Assembly: GCF_009870125.1 (NCBI RefSeq)
Contig: NC_046683.1
Span: 58,667,869-58,731,868, forward strand
Length of the DNA stretch: 64,000 bases
Source: Drosophila pseudoobscura
Taxonomy: Eukaryota > Arthropoda > Insecta > Diptera > Drosophilidae
Reading direction: 5' to 3'
A program made the translations under genes and the position numbers. Positions 29,370 through 41,898 of this stretch are shown here, in pieces; positions within the stretch are counted from its first letter, which is position 1; the number at the start of each line of letters is the position of its first letter. Below the pieces are notes generated by a model. That model was not told where the DNA came from. It did not search any database and saw only the letters and a program-made list of their open reading frames with translations.

Positions 29370-29406
29370 ACTTATCGCGGTCTTATTTATTCCGTCTGAC
29401 CCTCAG
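29370..29406 (-). promoter_or_regulatory. diverged copy of the composite promoter block (Qtrt2)
   Basis: On the minus strand the sequence reads CTGAGGGTCAGACGG, then an AATAAATAAG stretch and CCGCGATAAGTCGTG, followed further down by TTTGATCGATAAAT. The first fifteen bases equal the linker in the block at 2952-3008. The motif 1 word is not intact. It lies about 75-110 bp upstream of the Qtrt2 ATG. Confidence 0.5.
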
Positions 29407-29645
29407 ACCGATGCAAATTCGATTCCTCAAATTTTGCTGTTCGGTCTAATGTTACAAACTAACTAGAACCCTCAGCGCTAAACACATATTTTTATCCGAT
29501 TTATTAATTGATTTTCTACCATATTGGCACCGTAAAAAGACTCCTTTTTATAAGATTGTTTATAAAATTAGGTTTAAACAAAGAAGGGTCACAAAAATAT
29601 GCCCTTTTTTACATGGCAACTACACGGTAACTACATATTCGCTAC
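29390..29645. repeat. dispersed repeat, copy 1
   Basis: The stretch aligns with 57755-58090 in the same orientation: CTGTTCGGT plus AAT-TTAC, then CTAAAC, TTTTATC, a TTATAAAAT-AGGTTTAAA segment, GGTCA, and ACATGGCAACTACACGGTAA versus ACATGGTAACTACAGGCTAA, ending in GCTACA. The order is kept and small gaps are spread through it. It is a pair of old copies of one sequence. I cannot assign it to a named element. Confidence 0.55.
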
Positions 29646-32600
29646 AGATCAACAATATATTTACGGAGTATGGACATTTGTATACCCTATTTCTTTTACT
29701 TAATGTTAAAATTCTGTTTTCCAAGCTTCTTTGAAACGTAATTAAGAATGTATTTTTCACAGATTCAAATTTTTTTATATATTCATGCATTTGATTAAAT
29801 GACTGTATATACATCGTTATATATATTTCGTTGAGATAGCTTTGAAACCAAGACTGATTAGTTTCGGCATTCATTGCTGCCGGAGATGACAAAAATCTCT
29901 TTAAATATATAATATTCGTCTCCCAATACGAAAACAAGCCCGCAGTTTTTCAAATTAACTGATATAACCGCAGCAAGGAATATATACAGTAAAATAATGT
30001 CAATAATAAATTTAGGAAAATAATAAAGCAAAAACTTTGATCAAAACAGTGTAACTTTATTTTCGCTTCGCTTTCCTACGAGCGTTTCGCTAGTTTTTGG
30101 GGCCTCTCATCTGCTCGCCGCTGCGCTCCTCTTCTGTTCGCCCCATTTTATGTTGTATGCGCAGCGTACTTGATGGGAATTGTTGTCATTCATTGTTTTT
30201 GCTGTTTTTCAGTTATGGATATTCGGGCTCGCTCGCACTTGCTCTGAGCATATGCATATACACAATATGTATTACACATGTGCATATGAAGACAATACAT
30301 ACATATGTTGTCGTTTTCCTCAATTTGTGTGTTTTTGTTCCGTTCCGTTCTGTTCGCGTCGTTCATTGATTTCCTAATTAAGTTTATAATTAAAATTAAT
30401 TGAAAAATTACTCACACACACACACATGCATATGCGCATGTATGTACATATGTGCAGACCAATCTATGTAAATTGCCCTGTTGCCGCCGTGTTGTAACAA
30501 CAAAAATTTGTGTGAGAATTTCTATTAACGACGAAATGTTTGCAGCGCTTTTGAATTTGAAAACGAAATTGTGCCAAAAAAGCACTGTAGAGGTAATTGT
30601 TAGAACAATAATGCAGAGGCTGTTTAATTGATGACTTCCTTGCGCTGGCTATATTTAAACAAATTAACAGCGATATGTATCTTTTAAACAAAAGTCATAA
30701 GGCAACTAACTATAGCCCATGCGCCCTTTTCTGTACCCATAATACAACTATAAAAATTCCTGGCACAAAACGCTGAAATAGCCATAAATTGTGGCTTAAG
30801 TATTATTCCTTGGTCACTTCTGGTGGAAAGGCGGAGGAGGTGGCGGCGGCGCGAAAACATACGGTTCTAAGGTGGCCAGCTAGGGGGTTGCCAGAACCTT
30901 CGCTGTTCGTGGCCTTGAGATCGCAGGCAGAGTCATTGCTACCTGTTTGGCTTTGCTGGGCAATCTGAATGTCTTTAATGTCTGGAGTATCGTAAAAAAT
31001 TGTAAACCTATTCCATGCACATGGACAGACAATAAAATTTCGCATTTATACGCTTTCCAGGTGGTCCTGCCAAAACCCGACGATGTGGCAACTCTAGGCA
31101 AATGAACTGTTTTTACCTGCACAAATACAAGAGCGCGCGTCGCTGCTTCTGCGAGGGGGGTACGGCGACGGGGCAACCAACGGATAATTTAGTGGAATTT
31201 TCAAAAATAGCAAAGCCAGCAGCAGCCCCAGCCATATCCATAATCCTACAGCGAGAGCGCAGAGGAGAGCAGCAGCAACAACAGGCATAATAATCAAAGA
31301 TTAAATCAGGTTTATATGGAAAGGGTTAGGTTAGCAAAGCAGCAGCAGCCTGTCGCAGGAAGAGAGAAGAGAAATACACGTTTCCTAGTCTCAGTTGGCA
31401 GCAACAACAACTACACACCTACAACTGATTGCACACACACGCAAACGCAGGCAAACGAGAGAGCGACTTAAGTGAGGGAGGGAGAGCAAAAACGCGAGAG
31501 CAGTGAGTGTGAAAGAGAGCTAAGATTAACGTTGCCGCAGCAGAGCTGTTCAGGCAGCATTGTACGCTTTTCGCTCTTCGCTCATTTTCTTTCGTTGTGT
31601 GCTCCGGCAATGTCGTGTTTCGGAACGGTGGAAATAATAGCAACAACAAGATAAGATTTTCCGTTTTTCCGTATGGAGCAGCGGCGGCATTTGTTTTGAA
31701 AGTAAAGCAAAAGCGAGCCAGAAAAACGAAATATAAAGAAACGCCGACAGCGACGAAAGACCGCGCCTCGCCTGAATCCAAACGGTGTTTTTTTTTTTGT
31801 GTACGGCGTGCGTGTGTGTAGACGAATATTAGCCAAAAACCACTGAAAATAGTGCAAAAAGAGCCCTCAAATAATTATAATAATAAAGAAAGCCAAGTAA
31901 TAATAAAATAGGCAAAAAGACAGAAGAGGAGGCCCGAGAGAGCAGGCCCCCAGACCCAAAGCAAAGACCAGTAATACCAAGACCCCAAAAGGCCAGACCA
32001 GTTTCAAAAAAAGCCTATTTGCAGGGCCCGCCGCCAGATAGTAGTGTACGTGCGTGTGTGTTTTTTTCTCGTTATTTGTTTCCGTGTGTGTGTGTGCTAT
32101 AAGAGACCACATACGAGGAGGGAAAGGCCGTTTCAAGGAGCGGAAAGGCAGCAGCAGCGAACAGTGCGCGAGCAAGCAATAAGAATAATAAATTACACTT
32201 TGCTATAATAAGAAAAATTTATACATACCTATACACACACAGCCATACCGACGTGCCAGTGCCCCACACACATGAGCACAAGTAATGCTGGCGTCTGAGT
32301 GTGTGTGCGCTGCGCTGCTTGTGGAAAATTGTAATAAAATATGAACCGCAGCTAGCCCGCAAAGGAAGCGGCGAGAGAGAGAGAGAGAGAGGAGGAGAAG
32401 CAGAGAAGCGGCAGTAAAACGAGAAATCGACTGGAAAACCCACAACAAAAAAACCAAGGAAAAGAATTGAGTGAAAATATCGAAACTGCATCAAAGAAAA
32501 GCTGCTGCTACTACTACTATAATCATTGTATTCATGTGCCATTTAATTGTTTGGGAAAAGCTTTAAAGGGATATTCTACACCATACTATATCTGTAAGAC

Positions 32601-32686
32601 GCCACAGTATTAGCAACGCAACACATTAACATAGAAACACACACACATATAAATATATATATATACATACCCCCCGCGCGTGCAAC

Positions 32687-35600
32687 ATGTCCTGCATATC
32701 GAGCAATTTCAGCTCCTTCTTCCTCAATTCGCTCAACGATCCCTCGGAGTTTTCCAAGTACTTGAGCAATGGCGAACTGAAATGCACTCAATTCGAGGAA
32801 TTTCAAGTGTTTGGCTGCGGCGCAGGCGCATCGTCGGGACAGCAGCAGCAGTCGCAGCAGTTGCAACAACAACAACTACAGTATTCCCACACACATTTAT
32901 CCAATGGCTGCGGCACGGATTTCTCCTACGAGGCAGCAGCGGCGGCGTCATCGTCGTCGTCCCATACGCAACGAGAAACCTGCCTGCCTGCCAGCTCAGG
33001 TAGTGGTAATCCGACGACGACGCCGAGTTCTCACTCGCACACAGTCGCTGCCGCCGCCGCCGCCGCCGCTGCCGCCGCCTATGTCGCTGCAGAGTCGGGT
33101 GTCGCCGCAGCAGCAGCTATACCGGGGGCAGCAGGAGGATCAGTCGTAGGCCCATCCCCTGCAAGCAATCGCTGGCCCACGGCGGTGGCCACCCCCAATG
33201 GGGGATCGGTATCGGTGCCCCAGCACTTTGATGGTTCCTTCGAGTTTATAAAATATCTGCGCCACTCCACGGACTTTACGCCGGGAACAGCCAGTGCCAC
33301 GGCGGGCGATAGCTCCGCAGCTGCAGCAGCGGCAGCAGCATCAGAGAAAAGCACCAAGGGAGTACCGGGAGCAGCACTAGCGGCAGTGGCAGGCGCTGGC
33401 ACACCACCCCCGCCACCCCAATCGCCCGTGGCCAGTGCGGGGCTCCTCGACCTGGACACAAGCACCTCCCAGAAATCGCGTTCCGCCTCCCGTAAGGTGG
33501 CCGCACTTCTCTCCTCAGTTTCACGCGCCTCCAATAGCCACCAGCTGGACACGAGCTCGTCCGCGCTGGACGTCTTTGACCACGATTCAAAGCAGACCAT
33601 CTTCGACCTGCAGCACATGGCCTCCAACGGGTCCTCCAACTCAAACGAGTCCTCGCTGGAGCTACTCGCCTTCCCCAACTCCCATTTGAATGCCTCCAAC
33701 TCGAATACCTCGTCGGAGGGCGCTGCCTGCGGTAGTGCCGGGGAGTTTGGTGGCATTCTGACGGGCGCCAGCTCCTCTTCGACCGCCTCCTCCTCGTCGC
33801 ACGCCCCCAAGCTGCTCGGCAGCTTCGTGATCAAGGAGAACTTCGAGGTGCATCCCTCCCACAAGGTGGAGGAGGGCATCTTCCAGCACATGAACAAGCT
33901 CCCCTCTAAGAAGAAGGACACGCTCAAGCAGCTGGGCGTCCGATTCACGGGCCAAATGACGCTGACGGACAAATCGATTGTGGTCGAGAATTTCATCAAG
34001 TTTTGCGAGGTGAGTAAATGGAAAATGGAAATGGAAATGAGAACGGGAGCGGGAGCGGCAGCGGGAATAGGAGGGGTGGTCTCTGGGTTGGCGGATGTTG
34101 GGCTGTGATTAGGCTTGGGGTTGGGCTGGAGGAACGAGTCGAATTTCGTGGAGCTCTGCCATGCATATACTGGTGTGTAGGTGTCTGTGTGTGGAGGAGG
34201 GATTCTACGTGTATATAGGGAGTTTTGAGCGCTCTCCTTTTTCCTCATTTTCATATGCAATTTAAATATTTGCACATATGTACGCATTTATTATGATGGC
34301 AACCATCGCCGGCAGGGAACACCGTTTACATTTTCACACCCTGAACGTAACTATTTAAGCTTGATTTTTCGTATATTTCCACACAGAAACATCCTACTAT
34401 TTATCAACTTATAGGGGTCCCCTATTTTATACTTGGGTCATACTCTATAGTCAATTCCAGTCCCAGTCAAAGGTACAGAACCTTCAACTTGAGTATTATT
34501 TTAGTGAAAATTGCACCTTTCTTGATGTGCCCTTATCTAATCATTACATTATCAAAGATTCCCCAAGGGAACATCTATGCCTGGCTCCAATGTTATGGGG
34601 AATCCTACTTCGGGATGTGGGGATGATAGATCCCAGTTGGAAGCATCATTATCGGCGAATGTTAATATTCAGCTAATGGAAGGGTGGTATTAGTTATACC
34701 CCTGCTTAAGTTCCAGCATCCCATCAGATCCCACGATATGTATTTCGAAAATCCAACCATTTACAGGTACCCAAAACGCCGAAAATATACATGGGGAAAA
34801 TGGGGATATATTCATAATATAAACATGCACCCTATCCATATCCCCAATACACAGGCGCATTTCTCGGCCCATTATGTGGCCCACCCACCCACTTCCACTT
34901 CCACTCCCCCACCCCCACACCCACAAAGAGGACTCTCTCTCACACTCACACAAATGTCATTATAAATTGTAATAACAGGAGAAGCAGCAGGGACGCTGGC
35001 GTCGCTGTCGACGCTGACTGCAGCCAACCACAAATTCCGCATACAACTGTAATCATGTGTGCTCCAATGTATGTATGCATGTATGCTGTGTGGGTGGGTG
35101 GGGGCTGTGTGCGTGTATGTGTATGCTTCTAAACACCTATACATGCTCTGGATGGTGGCCGTGGACGTTCCCGGCCCCGGCCCCGGCCCCGGTCTCTCCT
35201 TTCTTCATACATTTGGCGCCCTTTTCAACACTATGCCAGAGTCAACCCCACAAACACTCTGCCATGCTCATTACGTTCGGCTTTATCAGAGGAACACACA
35301 CAAACACACACAGAGAGAGAGAAAGCGCCCATCTAGATTTGTCGACCACCCCTCCGGGCACACACACACATATCTACATAGAAACACTCGCCAAACTATG
35401 TACAAAATGGCATTGATGGCATAATACAACAACTACGAAAAGAGGGAGACAGAGAGAGACGTGGAGGAGGAGCAGTGGAGGAGAAAGAAGTAGAGGAAGC
35501 TCGGCTCTAACCTTATTTCAACATGGTGTGGATGGGCAGGCAGCGCGGTGGTGGGGGGCTGGGGAATCCGAATATTACAACATTTTAGTTCTAAGACGCT

Positions 35601-38600
35601 CTCGCTCTTCCACCTACTTTACTGCTCCCTAACTCAAAATTTGTGACGCTCTCTCACGTTAGGATTCTCTTGCTTTCTGCCACCCACCTTGCTCTTTCTC
35701 TCTCGCTCGCTCTCTCTCTCTCTCCTTGGCTCACGCTCAAAAACTTACTTGGAAAAGGCTGCTCCTGCTTATGCCCGCTGCATCTGTCTCTGCTGCTGCT
35801 CAAACTACCATGTCGCCCATGGTATGTGTAGTAGTGTCTCTCTTTGTGTGTCTGTGGCGTCTGTGGGTGTGAGTGAGTGTGGGGGCAACCCCCAAAATTC
35901 TCAAGGCAGTAGCCAGGCGGTAGGTGGTGCTATTGAGTAATTGTATATTCCCCCAATGCCCCCGCCACTGTTCTTACACACACACACACACACACACGCA
36001 TACCATCATCAAGTTACTTGAGGGGATTCCGTGGGGCTGGCTTCCGTTGGACTGTCCGCTGCCTGCTTGGGCATGTCCTTTTCTCACAAAGTCTCTCTGT
36101 CGGCGTGTGTGTGTGTGTGTGTGTACATTTTATCAACACACTTTATACATGTCTCTATCGGAGTGGGTGGGCAACGGGCTGTCGGTGGGAGTATGGCGAA
36201 GGCTGAAGGCTACTAAGTGCGCATGCAGTCAGCTTTACCCATACAAGTGCATTCCCTTTTGCCTAACTTTGTGTGCTGCCAAGCGTATGTGTGGGTAAAG
36301 GACAGCTTACTGTGGGACTGGCACTGCCATGGGGTTGGGGTGATGATGGGAGGCAGCAGGGCAGGTACAATGTCTCGGGTTCGCACAATTTACGCGCACA
36401 CACATCCAAACACATGCATGGGGCATTGATTATAATTTTAAATTATACATGCATACATATCTACACATGTATGTATAAGTACATATGGTACATACATATA
36501 TGTATGTATGTATATATATCCCAACATAACTGTACATGTCTCATACAGACAGACATACATATGTATTTCTAACATGTAGAACCGTATAAAATATTTAGCT
36601 TTTGTGCAACATTTGGGGACATATTAAATTAGTGTTGGCTAACGTTTTTTTCACATCAGCCATGTGTGTGCTTTAGAGCAGGTGGAGGCATTAGTGTCGC
36701 ATACCCGCCCCCCCGTGTTCCAGCCAAATTAGTTGCCTAATGAAAAGGTTGGGGAACAGTGGGAAATTGACACGCATTCAACACCCCTTTTTGTCACCTG
36801 CTCATTGCACACACACAAAAAACCTGTTAAGCGGCAGACACAGCTCCACGGGAACAGGAGGAAAGAGTGAAAGTGTGAAAATTGTTGCCCTCACACACCC
36901 TGCCCCGCCCCCAAAGCACGCCCTTTGCCACACACAGGCTACGCAGTCGGGCAACCCTCGAAAAAGAATCAAAAAATCATGGCAGCAACAGCCAAAACAC
37001 GAACCGTTATTGTTGTTGCTCTTTGTTGCTGTTGCTGTTCCTGCTCCTGCTCCCTCCTCAGTCACAGCACGCACAAGCAGCACCCACAACAGAACAGAAG
37101 CAACAACAACAGCAAAAAAGGGAAAACAATTCACACTTGTCTCAATACAAACATGCCAACAAAAGCAACAACACACCACAGACAACAACCGCAATCCCGC
37201 CACACTAACACACACACACACACACACCCAAACATGGCGATGGCTACGGCTACGGCTACGGCTACGTCACGCACAAACACAAAATCAAAAACAATGTCTG
37301 CCAATAAGTTTGCAAAAAAGGAAAAAAAAAAAGGAAAAAATGAAACGTTACGAAAACAGAAACAGAAGCGAAGGCAAGAACAAAATACCGCAACACATTG
37401 CCATTTTCGTTCTGTTTTTATTCCTCTTCGTGCTTTTTTTTGTGTCGTTTTTCTTCTTTTCTGTTTGTTTGACTGCGAAACAGTCAGCAGAGCAGCAACA
37501 GTGCTTCACTTGTCAGCACACCACACCACACCACACCTACCCCCCACCCCACCTACCAGTTGTGTGCTTGTTAATGAGACGCCTGCTGCTGCGTCCGTCC
37601 TTCTGGCTTCCAGGTGTCGCGCTGCCTATCATCACGGAAAGAGAGTGTTGAGTTGGTTGTCTCTGTGCTGTGTGTCTTACTTACTCTCCCTCTTCCGATG
37701 CTCTTCTGCCTGATGGCCTGGCCTGGCCTCTTGGAAATGTAAAGTTTTCGCCTCACACTTTGGTGCTGGTCCTGGTCCTTGGTTTGGACGTCACTCCTTT
37801 TTGCTCTATTGATTTTTAACATAATCAAAGCCCAAAACCCAAAATGTATGCACACATACACAAATACAAAGAGAGGCATTCATGCATACATACATACAGA
37901 CATACAGCATACACATGTACATCCATACATACATATGTACGTATACTTTTCTGTAGAGAAGAATTGAAGCTCAGAGTCAGCATTTCGACAGCGTTGCCAT
38001 GTGTGTGCTTAGGAGTGTGAGTGAGTGAGAGAGCGAGTGGGTTTAGTTTTGGGGGTGAGTGGGTTGGTGGCGACGCTGCCATCGTGCTGATTATGAGGAT
38101 GTTGATAAGTTTCAACGAGGACCGACCCGAGGACACCCGAAGACCCCCTAACTAACACACACAGCCACACCACGCCACAGACCTCCATTAAGCTGCTGCG
38201 CCTACTAAAGCTAGACAAACACAACCACGCACACTGGTGTATGGTAACCCTTTTCTGAGGGAGAGGAGCGGAGGCTTGGCTGGGCTGGGCTGGGCTGGAT
38301 TGGGGGTCTTTTGCAAACATCCTTCTTCCTCCAGCCCCTTTCACGGCAGGGGGAGTGTGGGTGGAGCAGGGTCTGTGTGTGTGTGGTGGGGAAATGGCTT
38401 CATTGAAAATGTTGTTTGCTTTTCTATTTGGGTTTGCTTTTCTGCCTTTTCCGCTTCCCTTTTCTGGCCCTATTCTATATTTTTACACTATAAAATATAC
38501 ATTGTAAAGGATGGTTTGGGATGGGTGTAAGGGTTTGGAATATGCGGGGCTTTTGGTTTGCCATGTTATTCAGGAACTCATTCCCCATTCCCCATACCCC

Positions 38601-40097
38601 ATACCCCATACCCCATACCCCTTTTCCATTCCATCCTTTTTCCCTTCAGCAAGTTTTTGGCTTTTGTGTAAAATTTTCGTTTTAAACTTTTGCGTTGTAC
38701 ACGAATTATAAGTTTTGATTAGTAGTGGGTAAAGTTTTTCGGGCCCCATGTGTGTGTCTATAAGTTTTCTAGGGGTGGCAGAGAGGTACGGTTGTACGGC
38801 TGTACGGTTCGGTCGAGTATGTGTATATATGTATGTAGTACATTATGTAACCTCGCAAGTACATATATACACATGTATGTATATGTATTTGCAGCGCAGT
38901 CATGGGAATATGCAGAGGAAAAGCCTAAAACTAAGGGAAATCAAGCTGAAAAGGGGTGTGTAGTGGGGTGGGGCACAGAGCAAAAAGGTATTTTTTGGAC
39001 TAATGGAAAGGGTGGTTTGTGGTTGGATGTGGGGAGACATGTAAAACAGGCTTCTCTAGAGGCATTTTCATAAATAAATCCGTATTCCGATCTTATTTGC
39101 AGGAATATGAAATCAAGGATCATCGGCCCTGGCTGTCCCTAAATCAGTGCGGCCTCAACAAGCCCGAACAGATCAAATTCGCTCGATATTTGGGCCAGGG
39201 TCTGCCCACGTTTACGCTCTTTTGCATTTATAGCAATTATAAGAATCTGTTTTGCACAAAACGCACAGAAATGTAAGTGTGGATCGATTGCGGAACACGC
39301 CCAAAAGCATGCTATAATTTTGCCGATTATCCCTACGTTTTTAGCTACACCAAGGATGGCTACAATCTGCCTTATATACTCGACAAAACCAAGCGCTTCC
39401 TGGCCAACACAACAGCTGGTAAGTAAAACTACAGCTATAGCTATGTATATATACGCGATATACATACATATGTATGTATATGATATATAAAGTGTAGTGC
39501 AAATGCAGCAGAAGGCAGACCACGAAAAACACACACTCACAAAAGTGTTTCTCGGGCAGAGGAAAAATTACTAAAAAGAAAACAGAATGTGCTAAATTTT
39601 AAAAATACACTCAAAACTAAAAGTGCTTACATTCTTCTCTCTTCTTTATGATTTCTCTCAATTCTACTTGTAGTTTTCTTTCACATTTGCATTTTCTGCG
39701 CTTCTGTTTCTATTTCTATTTCTCGTGCACTTTCCGTTTTCGGTTCCCTCACAAAGTCGAAAAAATAAAAATAAACAATTTTTTTTGAAAAACTGGGGGC
39801 GGGCGGGAAACACCTTCAGAATTGGCTGCCTATTTTTGCGAAAAATTTCAACAACTAGAAAATAATCAATTTCTGTCTGTGCCACTGTGCCACGAAAATC
39901 GTACAAGAATCATTTTAATTATTTTTGACTTCAATTTGTTTGTGTTTCCTCTTTCTTCTTCTTTATCCACGCATACGCTTTGAATCACTAGGCGAAAATA
40001 CAAACAACAATAACAACATCCAAAACAACAACAACAACAACAACAGTAACAAGACCAACACAACAACAACAACATCCACACCGGTAAAACAGACACC

Positions 40098-40130
<33 letters not shown>

Positions 40131-40380
40131 TCCACAAGGAGAGCAGGGACCTGCAGGCGACCAACTGCTGGTGGCAGCACCTGCCTCGCCAGCGAAACCC
40201 ACAGCCGCCTCCACAGCCGCCGCTCTGCCATCTACACCCACGCCGACGCCGTTGGGAGGAGGAGCCACAGCAGGAGCACCACTACCACGCACAATGGCCG
40301 CAACATCAACTCCTAGGCCATCAACGCCCACGGGACCAATAGCTGGGCCGCCGCCAACGACTCCACAACATCTCCAACAA

Positions 40381-40412
<32 letters not shown>

Positions 40413-40422
40413 GCAGCAACAA

Positions 40423-40454
<32 letters not shown>

Positions 40455-40905
40455 TATGTTGCACCAACATTCGCATCCGCATGGCCAGCATCCGCACGCA
40501 CATCCACATCCGCATCACCTGCAGCCGGGCACACCGACACGTAGTCCAGCGATGACACCGCAACATCCACATGCTCCACATCCGCACCACTATCCGCCGC
40601 CGCATCCCCATCCCCATGCCCATGCCCATCCGCATGCCCTGCAACATCCCCATTCGCATCACTTTGCCTATGCCCATCCGCAGCATCCACAGCACCCACA
40701 GCATCCTCAACACCCCCAACATCCGCAGCAGCATCATCCGCACTTCTATCCGCACTCGCCGCACCCACACGCAACACATGTCCAGCACATGGCAGCGATG
40801 GGCTACAGTCCGGCGCCGCCACCGCAGTCATCGGTTGGGGGTGGTGGTGCAGCAGGCGCAGGATCTGCAGGAGGAGGAGGCGGCGGACCGCCAGTGTCCA
40901 TGTGA
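32687..40905 (+). CDS. uncharacterised protein, tandem paralogue 1
   Basis: Five exons join in phase: 32687-34009, 39103-39272, 39345-39418 and 39992-40905 are the coding parts seen (four coding exons), giving 826 residues. I do not recognise the family. The N-terminal 380 residues are Ala/Ser-rich and low in order. A conserved-looking block covers about residues 384-525: NFEVHPSHKVEEGIFQHMNK, LPSKKKDTLKQLGVRF, IVVENFIKFCEEYEIKDHRP, FARYLGQGLPTFTLFCIYSN. The same block, with the same introns, is in the gene at 41899-43369. The last exon is a tail of Asn, Gln, Pro and His runs. No signal peptide or membrane segment is seen, so an intracellular, possibly nuclear, place is likely. The helix-rich pattern with conserved W/F and ENFIKFC faintly recalls Myb/TTF1-like folds, but that is only a guess. 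Confidence 0.8.
34010..39102 (+). other. 5.1-kb intron of tandem paralogue 1
   Basis: The intron starts at AG|GTGAGTAAA and ends at TTATTTGCAG. It is full of simple sequence: GT and CA runs (35977-35997, 36106-36123, 37208-37227), a GGCCCC run near 35168-35190, TATG/TACA repeats near 36440-36520 and 37880-37945, GGCTACGGCTACG near 37240-37265 and a CCCCATA repeat at 38586-38622. A 303-codon frame at 36740-37651 is made of such repeats and is not accepted. No nested gene was found. Confidence 0.65.
39419..39991 (+). other. intron before the last exon of tandem paralogue 1
   Basis: A 573-bp intron with donor GTAAGT and acceptor AATCACTAG. It is TA-rich near the donor and T-rich elsewhere. Nothing else was seen. 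Confidence 0.65.
40056..40455 (+). repeat. CAA/CAG trinucleotide runs encoding poly-Gln
   Basis: Within the last exon of tandem paralogue 1, mixed ACA/CAA repeats (about 40056-40132) and CAG/CAA repeats (about 40370-40453) encode Thr and Gln runs, the second of some 25 glutamines. A His-Pro repeat of CATCC units follows to about 40780. Such mixed runs are common in fly regulatory proteins and vary in length. Confidence 0.8.
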
Positions 40906-41898
40906 GATTGGGGTCGGCGTGGCGCCAAGGGCAGCGGCGGAGGCGCCACCTGTTGACAATCGTAGGCTGTTGCGGATCCACACTCCTATCCTGTTACTGT
41001 TCCCAATCCCCTATCCCTTCTCCTGTCCCTTATCGATTAGAAATTTTAACCGGAAACCATATATAAGAACATCGCGTCATAATCTTTTACACATTTTTTT
41101 TGTTTCGTTTATTTTAGAATAATTTTACAAGCTTTTTGCCAAATTTTATTGAAACTATACAACAAATTTGTATTATGTTTGACGACGAAGAAATTGTTGG
41201 ACAACGATCGATCATTATACCCCTCAAAAACTATGCAATGTTATTCCTTAAAAAGAGATTATTACTTTTACACAATCACTCGAAACACTCATACACACAC
41301 AAGAACATATAGGAAATCAAGATAACGCTATTTAATATGATTATAATACTACGATACGATTAATCGTATATATATTTTAGTAAGACAAGAACAATGATAA
41401 TATATGTATTGTATGTTAAACAAAAGCCAATCCTAACTATATACACCCCCTATAGTATATGTTTATATACTTGCAATGTACCATATAGTATATGTATACG
41501 TATATGTACATACATACATATGTACTGTATATGGAAATTGTTTGCAAACACACACACACACACACAGAAAATATATATATATATACATAGCGGAAAGCGA
41601 TTGAGAACAAAATCGATTGGAAATGTTGTTTCTTCTTGAGATTTATTGCCTGCCATTGGGCGCCTCTGCATTTGCGCTAAGCCATTAATAATGGGACGAA
41701 AACGGAACGTATTTCCATTGGAATGCGATTGCTGTGAGGCTCAGCATCTGCATTCGTAACAATGTCCCGTTTATATCCCTTCAAGACGGCCGATCGATCG
41801 GACTGCAAAAACAATACTAGAACCAGTGTTGAGCAGTTGAACCGTTGCCCGCAGCCTAACTGTAGCCCCTCCCCCTCTCTCTTGTAGACCTCAAGAAC
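40906..41898 (+). other. spacer between the tandem paralogues
   Basis: About 1 kb after the stop of paralogue 1 up to the ATG of paralogue 2. It holds the first gene's trailer, TA and CA microsatellites (about 41446-41590) and, at its end, a splice acceptor CTCTCTTGTAG (ends 41887) just before the second ATG. I did not find a clear AATAAA or a promoter word in it. Confidence 0.55.

Larger units (their letters stand above)
29298..32686. other. intergenic region and leader of the first tandem paralogue
   Basis: About 3.4 kb. The left part holds the Qtrt2 promoter and the dispersed repeat. From about 31.4 kb the sequence looks like a fly promoter and long leader: an Inr-like TCAGTTG at 31391-31397, GAGAG-rich DNA at 31457-31525 and 32372-32392, and CA/AAC-rich sequence up to the ATG at 32687. 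Many short upstream ATGs occur. No protein-like frame was accepted. Confidence 0.5.

Noticed and set aside
33079-34287. 402-codon open frame on the minus strand
   Set aside because: It lies antisense to the first exon of tandem paralogue 1, whose frame shows homology to its neighbour. The antisense product is low in complexity and matches nothing; the open frame follows from GC-rich third positions.
36740-37651. 303-codon open frame in the large intron of tandem paralogue 1
   Set aside because: Made of CA, AAC and GGCTAC repeats; the product is Thr/His/Gln repeats with no conserved look and no splice or start context.
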